Assembly (NCBI GenBank): GCA_000697475.1
Contig: JNEU01001090.1
Coordinates: 1 to 64,000 of the forward strand
Length of the DNA stretch: 64,000 nucleotides
Origin: Lichtheimia corymbifera B2541
Lineage: Eukaryota; Mucoromycota; Mucoromycetes; Mucorales; Lichtheimiaceae
Direction: 5' to 3'
Of the stretch, positions 24,495 through 35,430 are shown in pieces. Numbering within the stretch: position 1 is the stretch's first letter; the number at the start of each line of letters is the position of its first letter. The position numbers were made by a program, and so were the translations under genes. The notes beneath the pieces were generated by a model. The model was given only the letters and a program-made list of their open reading frames with translations, was not told the origin of the DNA and searched no databases.

Positions 24495-25356
24495 TGTAGA
24501 TGAGCTTCATTTAAGATCGCGACAATTGCCGATTAATATACTTTGTTTGTATATCCTACTATGCAATAAGCAGATCGTATCCAATTGCGCCATTGATGCC
24601 TCCCCATAGCATATAACTGTATTACATGATACAAATGCAGGCAGACAAAATATTTTATTACTTCCATTCACCTGTATAGCATATTTACACTATCCTGCAT
24701 AGCACACATCGGTTAGTCTACGCCACTAGCTATCATACGCAAATACAAATACCACGTGATTCATGCAAAAGACCCTGAATCATCTTTATGCTTTGTACGG
24801 CATGCCTCAGGCGATCACAGGGTAATATCTTATCACAGAGGTCTGGTACGTCAAACGTGGGATGTCTAAGGTTTGGACGACCACTCGATCATATTGAAGC
24901 TACAGTATATCTATATCATCTTTTCTTTTCACTAAAGATGCCACGTCGCTGTCTCCCCAGGTATCTACCATGACGCTGTCCTTTGCATGACGTCTTAATA
25001 TCCTTAAGTATGACATGGTAAGCAATAACCTCCCACTCGGTGTAAATTGTATAGCTATGTCCTTTTGGTCCACGCATTGATATAGTAGTAAGAATGAGGC
25101 ATGCATGTGCACGAATAAAACTTTCCCTCCTTACTTTGACCATGACTATTATGATTTACATACAACGACACCCATGGCGCTGGTAACATAAACTCAGCGT
25201 TTAAAGCTCCACAACGCTTTTACATTGTAGAATAAAGCGGTGTGAAATCAAGTTCAGATAAAAGTGATGCATTGATCATGTGCGATGTTGGGTCATAGGA
25301 AGGATTTTGATTGATTCATATCTTCAACTTACCTTTCCATCTTTTATCCTTTTATC
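24495..25356. other. Intergenic inside the Fanzor island
   Basis: 862 bp of AT-rich DNA between the broken Fanzor copy and the next gene. Contains the presumed promoter of the 25357 gene. No ORF of note. Confidence 0.5.
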
Positions 25357-27104
25357 ATGCTTACTGAAGAAGACCAAGCGCACATCTCATCTGACGAGGA
25401 AGACGAGGATTACACAACAGTGGGGAGCGTCGACTCTATTGCATCTACAATATCCAGAGCTTCTAAAGCCACAAAGACAGCATCCAAATGCGACAATTGC
25501 AACAAGGATCGCAGTAAAGCCAAATTCTACGACCGTGTTGTGGAGATTACATCGACATCCGGAGATGCAGCCTTGCTCTGCCTACCATGTCGAATCGAGT
25601 GGATTAAGCACAATGAAGAATCTGGAGCTATTATTCAATTTGAGGAATCGTCGACAATGACGAAGTCGCGGATCAACAAAGAATTTCCAAAGCTCAAGAA
25701 CAAACAGCTCCAGTCTTCATCTACCAAGAGGGGGTACAAAGGCACAACCGTCAACCTGTACAGTGCTACTGATGTCTTTCAAGCTGCACGTGAAGTCTAT
25801 GGTGGTTGGGTTGGCTTACAAGAGAGACAACTTGAAAAGAAGCAACGCAAAGTGGATCGGGAAAGACAACGCGAATCCAGAAAAACCGCTATTTTTTCCC
25901 TATTGGATAAAAACGGGGCAGGAGCCTTACGCTTCAACGAATTGGATACAGACATTCAAAAGTACATTGAGCAGTCCCGGGTCCCTAAAAGAAGTAAGGC
26001 CTCCAGGAGCATTCTTCAAGAGGAATTCATGGAGGGTATGTGTAATCCATCATGATTATACATTTCATCATGGCGTCTTTATTGACTTGATTCCTGATCT
26101 ATAGAGGTGGCTTTTAAGGCAAAGATTTACACTGGTATTGCACAACAAGGGGTGAAGAATATAACCATGCAACACATAAGCAACAAAATGATCGACAACG
26201 AAGATCGTGATGTTCAGAGCTTTGTGGAGATGATCATATCAGGTAAAAAAGTATACCCATATACATGCAATCTCATCTCAAATGATCATGGTTTTTCAAA
26301 GGCCCAAGAGATAAAGAAGCTCGATCACAAGAACTCACGAAGGCACTTGAAGCCAAAGGTCTCGTGTTGCGGGAAGATTCGGCGTTCTGTCGAGATTACA
26401 TCTCAAAAGGCAAAGGAACAGTAACAAGTGTGGTTACCATGATGCAAGAGATGGACTGGTACTTCACTTACACCAATTATGATCGACTTCGCATCGTGCA
26501 TCAAGGCTCAGGGGCCCACCAGATTGATTGGAGAATGGGGAAGAAAAAATCCAAAGAACAATGGCTTGTGGAACGACTGCAATCAAATCGTTCACTTCCT
26601 CTTGGAGCGTACAATGGGGATCCACCCGAGCACATGCATGAGGATATTGATAAGCAAACGAAGGAAGTGTGGAAAGCTCACATATTGCATACTTTGACCA
26701 ACGCCTTGAGAGAGGATGAGCGGTTTCGAGAATCAATGCAGCAATTACCAATGGAGGAACGAGATCGACCCGATGATGTATCAAATCAACGAGAAGAAAT
26801 TAGCCGCATCTTGGGAAAAATGGAGAACACATATGCAGAGCGATTCGGGCAATTCGACATCCTCCATGAATTTCATCGTGTTGCGGTCAAGACCTTGAAA
26901 AGTTTGATATACGAGGCTTACAAACCCAAGTTTCATGATATCCGCAATCAATACACATCGACTTTGCCAGATCAGCCTTTATCGCGTAGAGCGAAGAGAA
27001 AGCACAAGAGGGCTTTCCTGGCAGAAAATATGGCCACAATGGAATCGACAATTCATGCACACTCATCTTACATTAAAGAAACATTTCATGGAATGGGATT
27101 GTAA
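25357..27104 (+). CDS. Unknown 539-aa protein with a CxxC...CxxC site, inside the Fanzor island
   Basis: Three exons, 25357-26035, 26105-26242, 26302-27104, with 69- and 59-bp introns; all phases close and the frame is fully open. The N-terminus is acidic (SSDEEDEDY). Four cysteines at 45/48 and 75/78 (KCDNCNKD...ALLCLPC) could bind zinc. A charged coiled-coil-like stretch follows (LQERQLEKKQRKVDRERQRE). The C-terminal half has aromatic DWYFTYTNYDRLRIVH and ends in a basic RRAKRKHKRAF patch, a possible nuclear signal. I do not recognise the family and see no transposase or nuclease catalytic triad. Its position between two inward-facing Fanzor copies makes it a candidate cargo or partner gene, but it may be a resident gene bracketed by chance. 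Confidence 0.75.
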
Positions 27105-27484
27105 ATGAATAAAAAGTTGGATGTGCTCACATATCTTTTCATGTTGTCGCCGACCCAAACAAATATGTAATATGAAGATCAGAGACACGTACGTAGAGGA
27201 TACGCTGATTGAATCTATGCCATACTTGTCCATACATAGCATGGTTATATGGACTTAGCAGAAAGATAATGTGTATAACCCACCATGAAGGCGCATAGAA
27301 TGACTTGTCATATCAATAGCATGGTCATGCAAACTTTATTGGTCGATGGATTGTTTATGCTTGGAAAATGTTCTTTGTTAATGGGTACATAGCGAAGACT
27401 GGTTATAAAAGCAAACGGGTGTTACAGCTAATGAAGATGATAAAAGGGGTGGATGATAAGAACTAAGTGTCTATATCCATAGGT
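27105..27484. other. Intergenic: 3' flank of the unknown gene
   Basis: 380 bp with no ORF or repeat evident. It ends at the conserved 3' end of the intact Fanzor copy. Confidence 0.5.
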
Positions 27485-27538
27485 TCCAGATCCGGATAAT
27501 GGACTAAAGAAAGCCATGGTAAGTACTCCTTTATATTA
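27485..27538 (-). repeat. Conserved Fanzor 3' end, copy B (candidate guide-RNA scaffold/right end)
   Basis: Inverted partner of 24441-24494. Runs from the stop codon of the intact Fanzor gene to TCCGGATCTGGA, and similarity ends there in both copies. It contains short self-complementary pieces (CCATGG, ATCCGGAT). Confidence 0.65.
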
Positions 27539-29225
27539 GCATATCCGAAATTTACCATTTAAAGCGCCCTCTGCACAAGCACGAAGAAAAATCCCACGGG
27601 CTCCGTTTATGTCTCTATCCATGACCACGCCACATCCTGTGCATGAAAAGGTTTCGCTTGCACCAACGTCGTTGAGGGCGCCACAAGAGGAACACGTCTT
27701 CGATGTATATGCCTCAGAATGGATAATGACTGATTTCCCTTGCGCGGTCGCTATTGATATACAACAATGGTCAAAAACAAAGGAATAGTCCAATGGAATA
27801 ATAAACACGTGATACCTTTCTGTTGTAGTCGAAGGAGAAATGAACTGGATTTCCATGTGAGCATTTTCCGAGCCGTCTCCGCTGATATCTTGCGTTTTCT
27901 GACTCCTTGCACCTTCTGCGTCATGCGACTCACTGGGTACCTGGGGATGATGATTATATCGAATTCCTCCACCAGGAATTTCGTGGATGTTTCCATATAA
28001 TCGCGTTGGAGATCAACTATGCGTTTTTGGATCTTGTTGATCTGCTTGCTGTATCGGGTGAAACTTTTCTCTTGGACGCCTTTTAGCTTGGCCCGCTTTG
28101 ATATTGCATTATCCTTTTCTTCACAATATTTGTACAGACGCGCAATGCTACCATGGGCCATTTTGGCGGCTCCTTTGGATGGGGAATACCACGTATGTGG
28201 GGCTCTGACTCCTGGGTCGATGGATGCAACATGGAGGATGGGTTGGACAGGTTGATTTTCTTTGGTTGTTGGTACGGTGACAGTCCATCGAGGTCGTGTC
28301 CCAGGTCGGTACGTCAATTTTGTTCTCATTCGCGGTGGGAAGATAGGCCACTCGATAGCACGCTCATAACGATCACGTACGATAAACGCCCTATCGTTGA
28401 TTTCTTGTTTAAGCCAATAATCGCCTCTCAGGTCCAGTGTTTGACTTGGATCCTTATACAGCACGTGTTAGAATTTGGATGGATTTTTTAGCCATAATCA
28501 CGTACCGTAGAAAGCCGATATTTCATATTTTTTCCATCACCATACATCTTATCAATGGCACGTTTCCCCTCTTCAACGGATCGTGACACCATTTCAGCGA
28601 GCCGTTCAAATGAATGGCCTTGTGCCAATAATACAATCTTCGCTACTCGTTGTAGCAGTGCCAACACCGTGAGTCCTCTGGATGAATTGTACTTGGTGTA
28701 TAGATCCCGGAGATCTTTGCTGTATTCGTAATGGTGGTTGGATAAGACGGTGTATATTTCTTGATCCATTTCATCGCCTTTCTGGTACCAAGACGAACCG
28801 ATGACGTTGCTGTTGAGTTGATCATGCGACATGTCGCTGTGGATAAATGTTCGTCGATGATGATAGTTCACGCACACGTTGTATGCGATACGACATAGCT
28901 CCAACCATCGTAGCCATGTTGTTACAAGCTCTTTGTGAGGATAAACAACGAATTGAGTGACAGCTGTAGACGTAGTCGCTGTCATTTGCTGATCGGTTGT
29001 TGTCATTGAAAAGGACGGTGGATTTGATGTTGCTGGTGGGGTCATTTTCTCCATTGAGAACCAAGAGGGCGCTCGACCAACTCGTACCGTTTCACTTGTC
29101 GAAGTTGGGGTTGGGCACCAAATGCTTTGTGATAGTTTCTTTAAAAATGAATCGGTCTCTGGTGTCCAATAGAGTGTGGGTCGTTGCGATTGGTCAATAC
29201 TTCTGTTGGAATTGTCTGGCTCCAT
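27536..29225 (-). CDS. Fanzor: eukaryotic TnpB-like RNA-guided nuclease, apparently intact
   Basis: Three exons, 29225-28506, 28452-27816, 27750-27536; 523 aa, no internal stop. The first 80 residues are Ser/Thr/Pro-rich. A helical region follows (YPHKELVTTWLRWLELCRI, NVCVNYHHRRTF). RuvC-I is IDPGVR (D319). RuvC-III is DRDINGARGIF (497-507). Between them lies a four-Cys zinc ribbon: C472, C475, C489, C492, preceded by EAYTSKTC. This order is that of TnpB/Fanzor proteins (IS200/IS605 OrfB C-terminal family), known as RNA-guided DNA nucleases encoded by transposons. The usual RuvC-II glutamate (PEF-like) is replaced here: FDIIIIPRYP has R411. E465 just before the ribbon may be the relocated glutamate described for some Fanzors. 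Two spliceosomal introns show eukaryotic adaptation. Confidence 0.88.
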
Positions 29226-29250
29226 AACGGAAAGTGATCGATTGTGTAAG

Positions 29251-29315
29251 GGGAGGAAAGAGCAGTGATAGGAGTGACATGAAAATTAATGCCCGCTGAT
29301 TTATGCAAGTTGTCC
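29251..29315. repeat. Direct-repeat copy B upstream of the intact Fanzor gene
   Basis: Partner of 23631-23738: GAGGAAAGAGCAGTGA, then ATGAAAATTAATGCCCGCTG and ATTTATGCAAGTTGTC. It lies 25-90 bp upstream of the Fanzor start codon, so it may contain the promoter or left end. Confidence 0.75.
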
Positions 29316-29622
29316 TGGTTTACATACCTGCTACAACCGATGTCGAAAACAATGATTTGCAAGCTACCGAAATCATTGACTTGACTGTTGACATGGCGCT
29401 TCTTTTCTCTTTTGTGATTATACACATGAAGGCTGTCAGGAGTAACTTCACTTGTACATAAAATCAATTTTCACCAGGTTAAAATATTCTCCGGTCGGTT
29501 CTTCAAGTGAATTTCCTGGGTGGTTAAGGGCATCCGAGTGGGTGGGAGGGGGGTGGGACCACATAGGCAAATCAAGCGTGAGCGCCATAGTAGATCCTCC
29601 TCTTTGAACCAATCCATCCATC
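29316..29622. other. Intergenic: eS1 promoter
   Basis: 307 bp between the Fanzor-associated repeat and the eS1 start. Contains a G-rich GGGAGGGGGGTGGG stretch at about 29545-29558. Nothing else is supported. Confidence 0.5.
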
Positions 29623-30708
29623 ATGGGTAAGTAGAGTCAATGCATCATTTATCCGTTCATCTTTATACATCCATCATGATAGAATATTAATAGCATCTTT
29701 TTTATAGCTGTTGGCAAGAACAAGTAAGCTAACCTCCTCATTCACCATGACAACCCATCCAACTATAGAATCGACATGGCACTAAATTTACACATTTGAA
29801 ACGATAGGCGTCTTAGCAAAGGAAAGAAGGGCTTGAAGAAAAAGGTGTAAGTGGATAATGGACCAACATGGAGAGGATTGGATGATGCTCATATTGTGGG
29901 TATATATAGCGTGGACCCCTTCACCCGTAAGGACTGGTACGATATCAAGGCTCCTTCCATGTTTGAAGTGCGTCAAGTTGGCAAGACTTTGGTCAACCGT
30001 ACTCAAGGTCTCCGTAACGCCAATGACTCTCTCAACGGTCGTGTCGTCGAAGTTTCTCTTGGTGACTTGAACAAGGATGAAGCTCGTGCTTTCCGCAAGA
30101 TCCAACTCAAGGTCGATGAAATCCAGGGCAAGAGCTGCCTTACCAACTTTTATGGTATGGACATGACCTCTGATAAGCTTCGTTCTATGGTCAAGAAGTG
30201 GCAGGTAAGGAAGTAATGATGGGACATGAAGAGGATTGATATTAATGTATGTGTATGTATGTAGACTTTGATTGAAGCTTTCGTTGATGTCAAGACCACC
30301 GATGGCTACCTTGTTCGTCTTTTCTGCATTTCTTTCACTGCTCGTCGTCGCAACCAGCTCAAGAAGACCACCTATGCTCAAAGCTCTCAAATCCGTCAAA
30401 TCCGCAAGAAGATGTTTGACATCATGACTGAGGAAACTGTCGGCTGCGACTTGAAGGAACTTGTTGCCAAGCTCACTGCCTCTGCTTCCAACTCGGCTCA
30501 AGATGCTATGGCTGTCCGCATTGAAAAGGCTTGCCAAGGTATCTACCCCTTGCAAAACACCTACATCCGCAAGGTCAAGATCCTCAAGGCTCCCAAGTTT
30601 GATGTCTCTGCCTTGCTTGCTCTTCACGGTGGTGCTGCTGCCGCTGGTGATGTTGGCACCAAGGTCTCCAAGGACTTTGTCGAGCCCCCTGTCTTGGACT
30701 CTGTCTAA
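29623..30708 (+). CDS. RPS1: 40S ribosomal protein eS1 (S3a)
   Basis: Five exons: 29623-29626, 29708-29723, 29808-29846, 29910-30204, 30265-30708; 265 aa. Exon 1 holds only ATG plus one base and exon 2 only 16 bp. The start [20 protein letters not shown] is the standard eS1 N-terminus. It continues with [28 protein letters not shown] and [11 protein letters not shown]. eS1 is a component of the small subunit near the mRNA exit platform. Introns immediately after the start codon are typical of fungal ribosomal-protein genes. Codon bias is very strong. The flanking 300 bp upstream, to the Fanzor left end, holds only the promoter. Confidence 0.97.
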
Positions 30709-31146
30709 AGCAATAAAAATATCAACTCATCCTTTGCTCGCTTGGTAATCTGTATGACGATAATGATGATGGAAGAGGAGGAGGAGGAGGAGGAGGGAAA
30801 GAATCATGTGTGGATGCATAATGTGCATGATAGGGCGCTCATGTGGTGTGTCATTGAATCCATAGACTACTTTTTCATTCCTTACATAATGAGAGTAATA
30901 GAACCCCTTGTAAAGATGATTTGATGAAGCTATTCATGTTGAACCCAAAAATCCTTTTTATGCAAGTCGGAGATTTTACCACTGGCAACATCCTAGCTAC
31001 TAGTACCATTGTTGTAATAATGCCAAAAAAGAATGAATCACATGGCTGTCAATTTGGGCCGAGGCATAGACTGAATCGTTTCATGCACTCGTTTTTCTTT
31101 TTCTTTTCTCTCTCTCTCTCTTTTTCTCACTTTTTTCTTTATTCAT
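30709..31146. other. Intergenic: eS1 3' flank and F-box gene promoter
   Basis: Contains a GAG-type trinucleotide run at about 30772-30798 and a CT-rich tract at about 31093-31140 just before the next start codon. No gene. Confidence 0.55.
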
Positions 31147-32685
31147 ATGACACTGGACGATCCAGTGAATGGGTTTATCCTCCAGCTTCCTGATGAACTC
31201 CAAATCAAGATCCTTGGTTATCTACCACCTACGGAACGATTAAGAGCAGCAGGGGTGCGTAATATCTCCTTTTGATAAGGGATTCGGCAAAAGACATGTA
31301 TATATACATACTAATATGGACCTGGCAAACAATCACAGGTTTGTCAAAAATGGAAACGGTTAGCGTTTGATGGGACGTTATGGGCCAAGATTGATGCGAG
31401 GCCCTTTTATCGAGTCATTCCATCCGAGCAATTGCTTCACTTGGGTATGGCAGCAGGCAAGTTTTTGCGAGAAGCCAACTTTAGGTACGTAAGCTTAAAT
31501 GATGAACAAAGAGTGAGAGAAAAGTAACATTGCTGTTACTACAACAGAGGGTGTCTTCAGCTGACAGGGCACGGGCTACGTACATTATCCAATTTTTGTC
31601 CAAATATACACAACCTGCAGTTGCGTGATTGCCGTAGCTTATCTACCCATAGCATTGCCTGTTTCCTTCATTCAGCGACACAGCTTCATGCACTCGATTT
31701 ATCTTGCCTCGATACAGTCACCAATACAACACTTATCAACTCAGTGTCTCAACTGCCCTTGCTTGAACGGCTTAATATTTCTTGGTGTCGCAATGTTTCG
31801 GGACATGGTGTCCAAGCCATAGCTCGTTCCTGTGTGCACTTGACGACTTTGATTCTCAATGGATGCTCACAACTCGATGAAACTACCATGGCCACGTTGG
31901 GAAGGTGTCTAACTCATATTCAGCATTTAAGCGTGGCATCATGTACCAGTCTCACAGACCAAGCTTTGCTTGCGTTCCTTCAAAGTGAATTGCCGCAGCT
32001 ATCCCATCTCAATGTTTCCCAATGTGCAAGGTTATCGGATACATCCTTGAGGCATATTGCATTGCATACCACACCACAGCTTTCAAAACTAGAGCTCGCA
32101 GGATGTGTGTTATTGACGGATCAGGGTTTCTGTTTCTTAGCACCCCGTGTAACATCACTGGTGCATTTGGATCTTGAGGACCTGCAGCAAATTACTGGGT
32201 CTACGGTGAAAGCATTGGCTAATAACGAACCTCGTTTGCAGCATTTCAGCCTTGCCAACTGCACTCATATTGCTGACGATGCCATTATCCATCTTGTTCT
32301 TTATGGTGTTTGTCGTCACTTGTCTCATCTTGAGCTTGATAATTCAATGATCACGGATCGTGCCCTTCACACCATTGCCATGTCCCTTCGTGAAACAAGC
32401 GAGAATGGTAGGACGACGACGCTGCATATTCAAGTATTGGATTGTGCCAATGTGTCTGAAGAAGGCATCAAATCAGCCATGTCTACAGCAGGGCCAGTGT
32501 TATCCATCAAGAGCTTTTATTCATGGCAAGATATTGTTATACAAGATGAAGATGATGAAAATGAAGAGCAAGGTATTATGACAAGACAAAGGTCTCGACG
32601 ACGTACATACAACACTATCGGACATCAACGAAGACGACCTGATGCTGCAGGACAACCCAATACGATTAATTGCATCATTCTATGA
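31147..32685 (+). CDS. F-box/LRR protein with C-terminal CaaX box (FBXL2/FBXL20/Grr1-like)
   Basis: Three exons, 31147-31254, 31339-31484, 31548-32685; 463 aa. The F-box is at about residues 9-52 (LQLPDELQIKILGYLPP...VCQKWKRLAFDGTLW). It is followed by about eleven amino-acid-type leucine-rich repeats with the consensus L..LNISWCRNVSG and L..LNVSQCARLSD. The tail is acidic, then Arg-rich, and ends in CIIL, a CaaX box. The terminal Leu predicts geranylgeranylation. Metazoan FBXL2 and FBXL20 have the same design and are membrane-tethered substrate receptors of SCF ubiquitin ligases. Substrates cannot be predicted. Start choice: the first ATG after a CT-rich leader, directly before the F-box. 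Confidence 0.88.
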
Positions 32686-32908
32686 CAACGATTCATTCAT
32701 TCATTCATTTATTCTATGCATTTGCTATCCAATATATGTATATATCCATAGACTTGAATGTGGGGGGATGGGGAAGAGGAAAAGGGAAATTGTCATCCAT
32801 GCAACCATCATCTGCTCTTGAAATCGCACCTGTTTTCCACCTCGTTCCCGAAATAATTTTCTTCTTCTTTCGTCGTCCCGCTTTTACCTTCCACCACCAC
32901 ACTTCGCC

Positions 32909-35430
32909 ATGGCCCAGGTCAAGAAGCAACAACCTCGTCAACACGGACGCAAGAACAAGACGCTTCAAAAGAAGGAGGAATTGGAATCGATCGAGATCAA
33001 GGCTGCACACCCTGTAAGTAATAGCCATTCCTCTTGACAGCATGTCACTTTTGTACTCAATCGATCTACTTTTCTTTTGCAGGAAAACTACACAGAGACG
33101 CAATTCTTTGACGATCTTCCAATCACTGAAAAGACGGGCAGTGGATTGAAGCGAGCCAACTTTCGACAACTGACGGATATTCAACGCAAAGCGATTCCTT
33201 TGGCACTAGCAAAGCGTGATGTTCTTGGAGCAGCCAAGACTGGAAGTGGCAAGACATTAGCATTCCTTATCCCAGTACTCGAGATATTGGAGCGAGCCAA
33301 ATGGACCCGGGATGATGGCTTAGGTGCCTTGGTGATTTCACCCACTCGTGAATTGGCAGTGCAGATCTTTGAAGTCTTGAAAAAGATTGGAAGGAACCAC
33401 AGTTTCTCGGCTGGTTTGATCATTGGTGGCAAGGATTTCCAAGCAGAAAAGGAGCGTATCGCCTACATGAACATTTTGATTGCTACGCCAGGTCGATTAT
33501 TACAGCACATGGATCAATCCATCGGTTTCGATTGTGACAATCTACAAATGTTGGGTAAGTAAAAAGGAAAAGGAACAATGGGTATTCGTGAAAACTAACC
33601 AGTCCTCATAGTCTTGGATGAAGCGGATCGTATCATGGATCTTGGTTTTCAAAAGACGATCAATGCCATTGTTGAGAATTTACCACGCAGTCGACAAACG
33701 CTCTTGTTTTCAGCAACACAAACACGCTCTGTCAAGGATCTTGCACGCTTATCTCTCAAAGATCCCGAATATGTGGCCGTTCATGAAAAATCAGAGCACA
33801 GCACGCCCAAAAAGTTGACGCAGCATTATGTGGTGTGTGAGTTGCCACGCAAATTGGATATCTTGTGGTCGTTTATCAAGACGCATTTGAAACAAAAGAC
33901 GATCGTATTCATTTCGAGTTGCAAGCAAGCACGTTTTATCTTTGAATGCTTTTGTAAATTGCAACCGGGTGTGCCATTGTTACATTTGCACGGCAAACAA
34001 AAGCAGCAGAAACGAGTCGAGATTTTCCGCAAATTCACTACTTCTCAACATGCGGTTCTTTTCTGTACTGATATCGCTGCACGTGGTCTTGATTTCCCTG
34101 CTGTCGACTGGGTCTTACAATTGGATTGTCCAGAAGATGCTGATACCTATATTCACCGCGTCGGTCGTACCGCTCGTTATGATGCTGAAGGTCATGCTTT
34201 GATGATGTTGCTTCCCACTGAAGCTGAAGGCATGCTGGAGGAACTTGAAAGAAAAAAGGTCCCTATCGAAGAAATCAAGATTCGCGAGAACAAGAAACAA
34301 TCCATCCAAACACAATTACAAAGCTTCTGTTTCCAAGATGCTGAAATCAAATACCTTGGTCAAAGAGTAAGTCATGGTACTTTTTCATCTGTGTATATGA
34401 ACTCACATATATCCCCCCTCTTTAGGCTTTTGTATCCTACATGCGATCAGTATACCTCCAACGCAACAAAAAGATCTTCAAGGCGACTGAACTTCCAGCA
34501 GAGGAATTTGCACATGCTCTTGGTTTGGCTGGTGTACCCAAGATCAAGTTTATTACTCAGGCACAAGCTGCAGAGGCTGCCAAGGCCAAGAAATTGGAGG
34601 CATTGAAGGAACCTGCCGAGGAGGATGAAAAGAAGGATGAAGTCAAGACAAAATACGATCGTATGTTCCAGCGAAAGAACCAAGATATCCTTTCAGAGCA
34701 CTACAACAAATTGGTCGACTTTAACGATGCCATTGGCAAGGATGAAGACGAGGACTTTTTCACTGTGAACCGTGCCAACCATGACTTGAGTGGTTCAGAG
34801 GATGAAGCCGAGATGAGAGAAGCTGAAGCTGAAAACTTATCCAAGCGACAAGCCAAGATGACCAAAAAGGAAAGAGCCAAGCGTGCTCCCAAAGGTGAAC
34901 GTATTGTCTTTGATGATGAGGGCAAGGTAAGCAAACTGGGACAACATGGATTATCAAAAACAGAGATGCTAATAATTATCACATAGCCACATCAATTGTA
35001 TGAAATGGTGGATGAAGAAGATTTCTTGAAGGCGGGTGATGCCAAAGTACAGCAACAAGCTTATATCGATCAAGAATCCAAGCACATGCAAGAAGCCGAT
35101 GTAGCAGACAGAGAACTTGCAAAGGAAAAGCGCAAGGAAAGGAATCTCAGACGCAAGTTACGAGAGCAACAGGAGGCTATGGCAGATCAAGAAATGAGTG
35201 AAGAAGTAGAGGAAGAGGAAGAGGACTATAGCCAAGAAGAAGACGAGAGTATGGATGAAAGTGAAGTGGATGAAGAACGTGAAGAGTTCAAGCGGAAATG
35301 GGCAGCAGCACAAGAAGAATCATCCGATGAAGACGAGCCAGCTAGCAAAAAGAAACGCGTTATTGAAGTGGATGAACCCCAGTCCCTGCGGGATCAGGAA
35401 GAACTTGCTCTCAAGTTGTTGGGAGCTTAA
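32909..35430 (+). CDS. DBP4: DEAD-box RNA helicase Dbp4/DDX10
   Basis: Five exons: 32909-33013, 33083-33554, 33612-34366, 34426-34926, 34987-35430; 758 aa. The basic N-terminus ([14 protein letters not shown]) precedes the helicase core. Motifs seen: Q motif [10 protein letters not shown], motif [10 protein letters not shown], Ia PTRELA, II DEAD (split from its preceding Leu by intron 2), [16 protein letters not shown]. After the core come [20 protein letters not shown], the conserved Dbp4 block, and an acidic/basic tail ([18 protein letters not shown], then KKKRVIEV). Dbp4 acts in the nucleolus in 18S rRNA maturation, releasing snoRNAs from pre-ribosomes. The family call rests on the post-core block plus the tail. 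Confidence 0.92.

Larger units (their letters stand above)
23631..29315. mobile_element. Fanzor island: two convergent Fanzor copies flanking an unknown gene
   Basis: The island contains, in order: a decayed left-end-like repeat (23631-23738), a broken Fanzor copy on plus (about 23940-24446), a 539-aa gene on plus (25357-27104), an intact Fanzor gene on minus (29225-27536) and a matching repeat at 29251-29315. The 3' ends of both Fanzor copies face inwards and share 54 bp. Whether the whole behaves as one transposable unit, or is two independent insertions around a resident gene, cannot be settled from sequence alone. Confidence 0.6.

Noticed and set aside
26243..26301. Break in the unknown gene of the Fanzor island
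   Set aside because: A normal 59-bp intron closes the frame.
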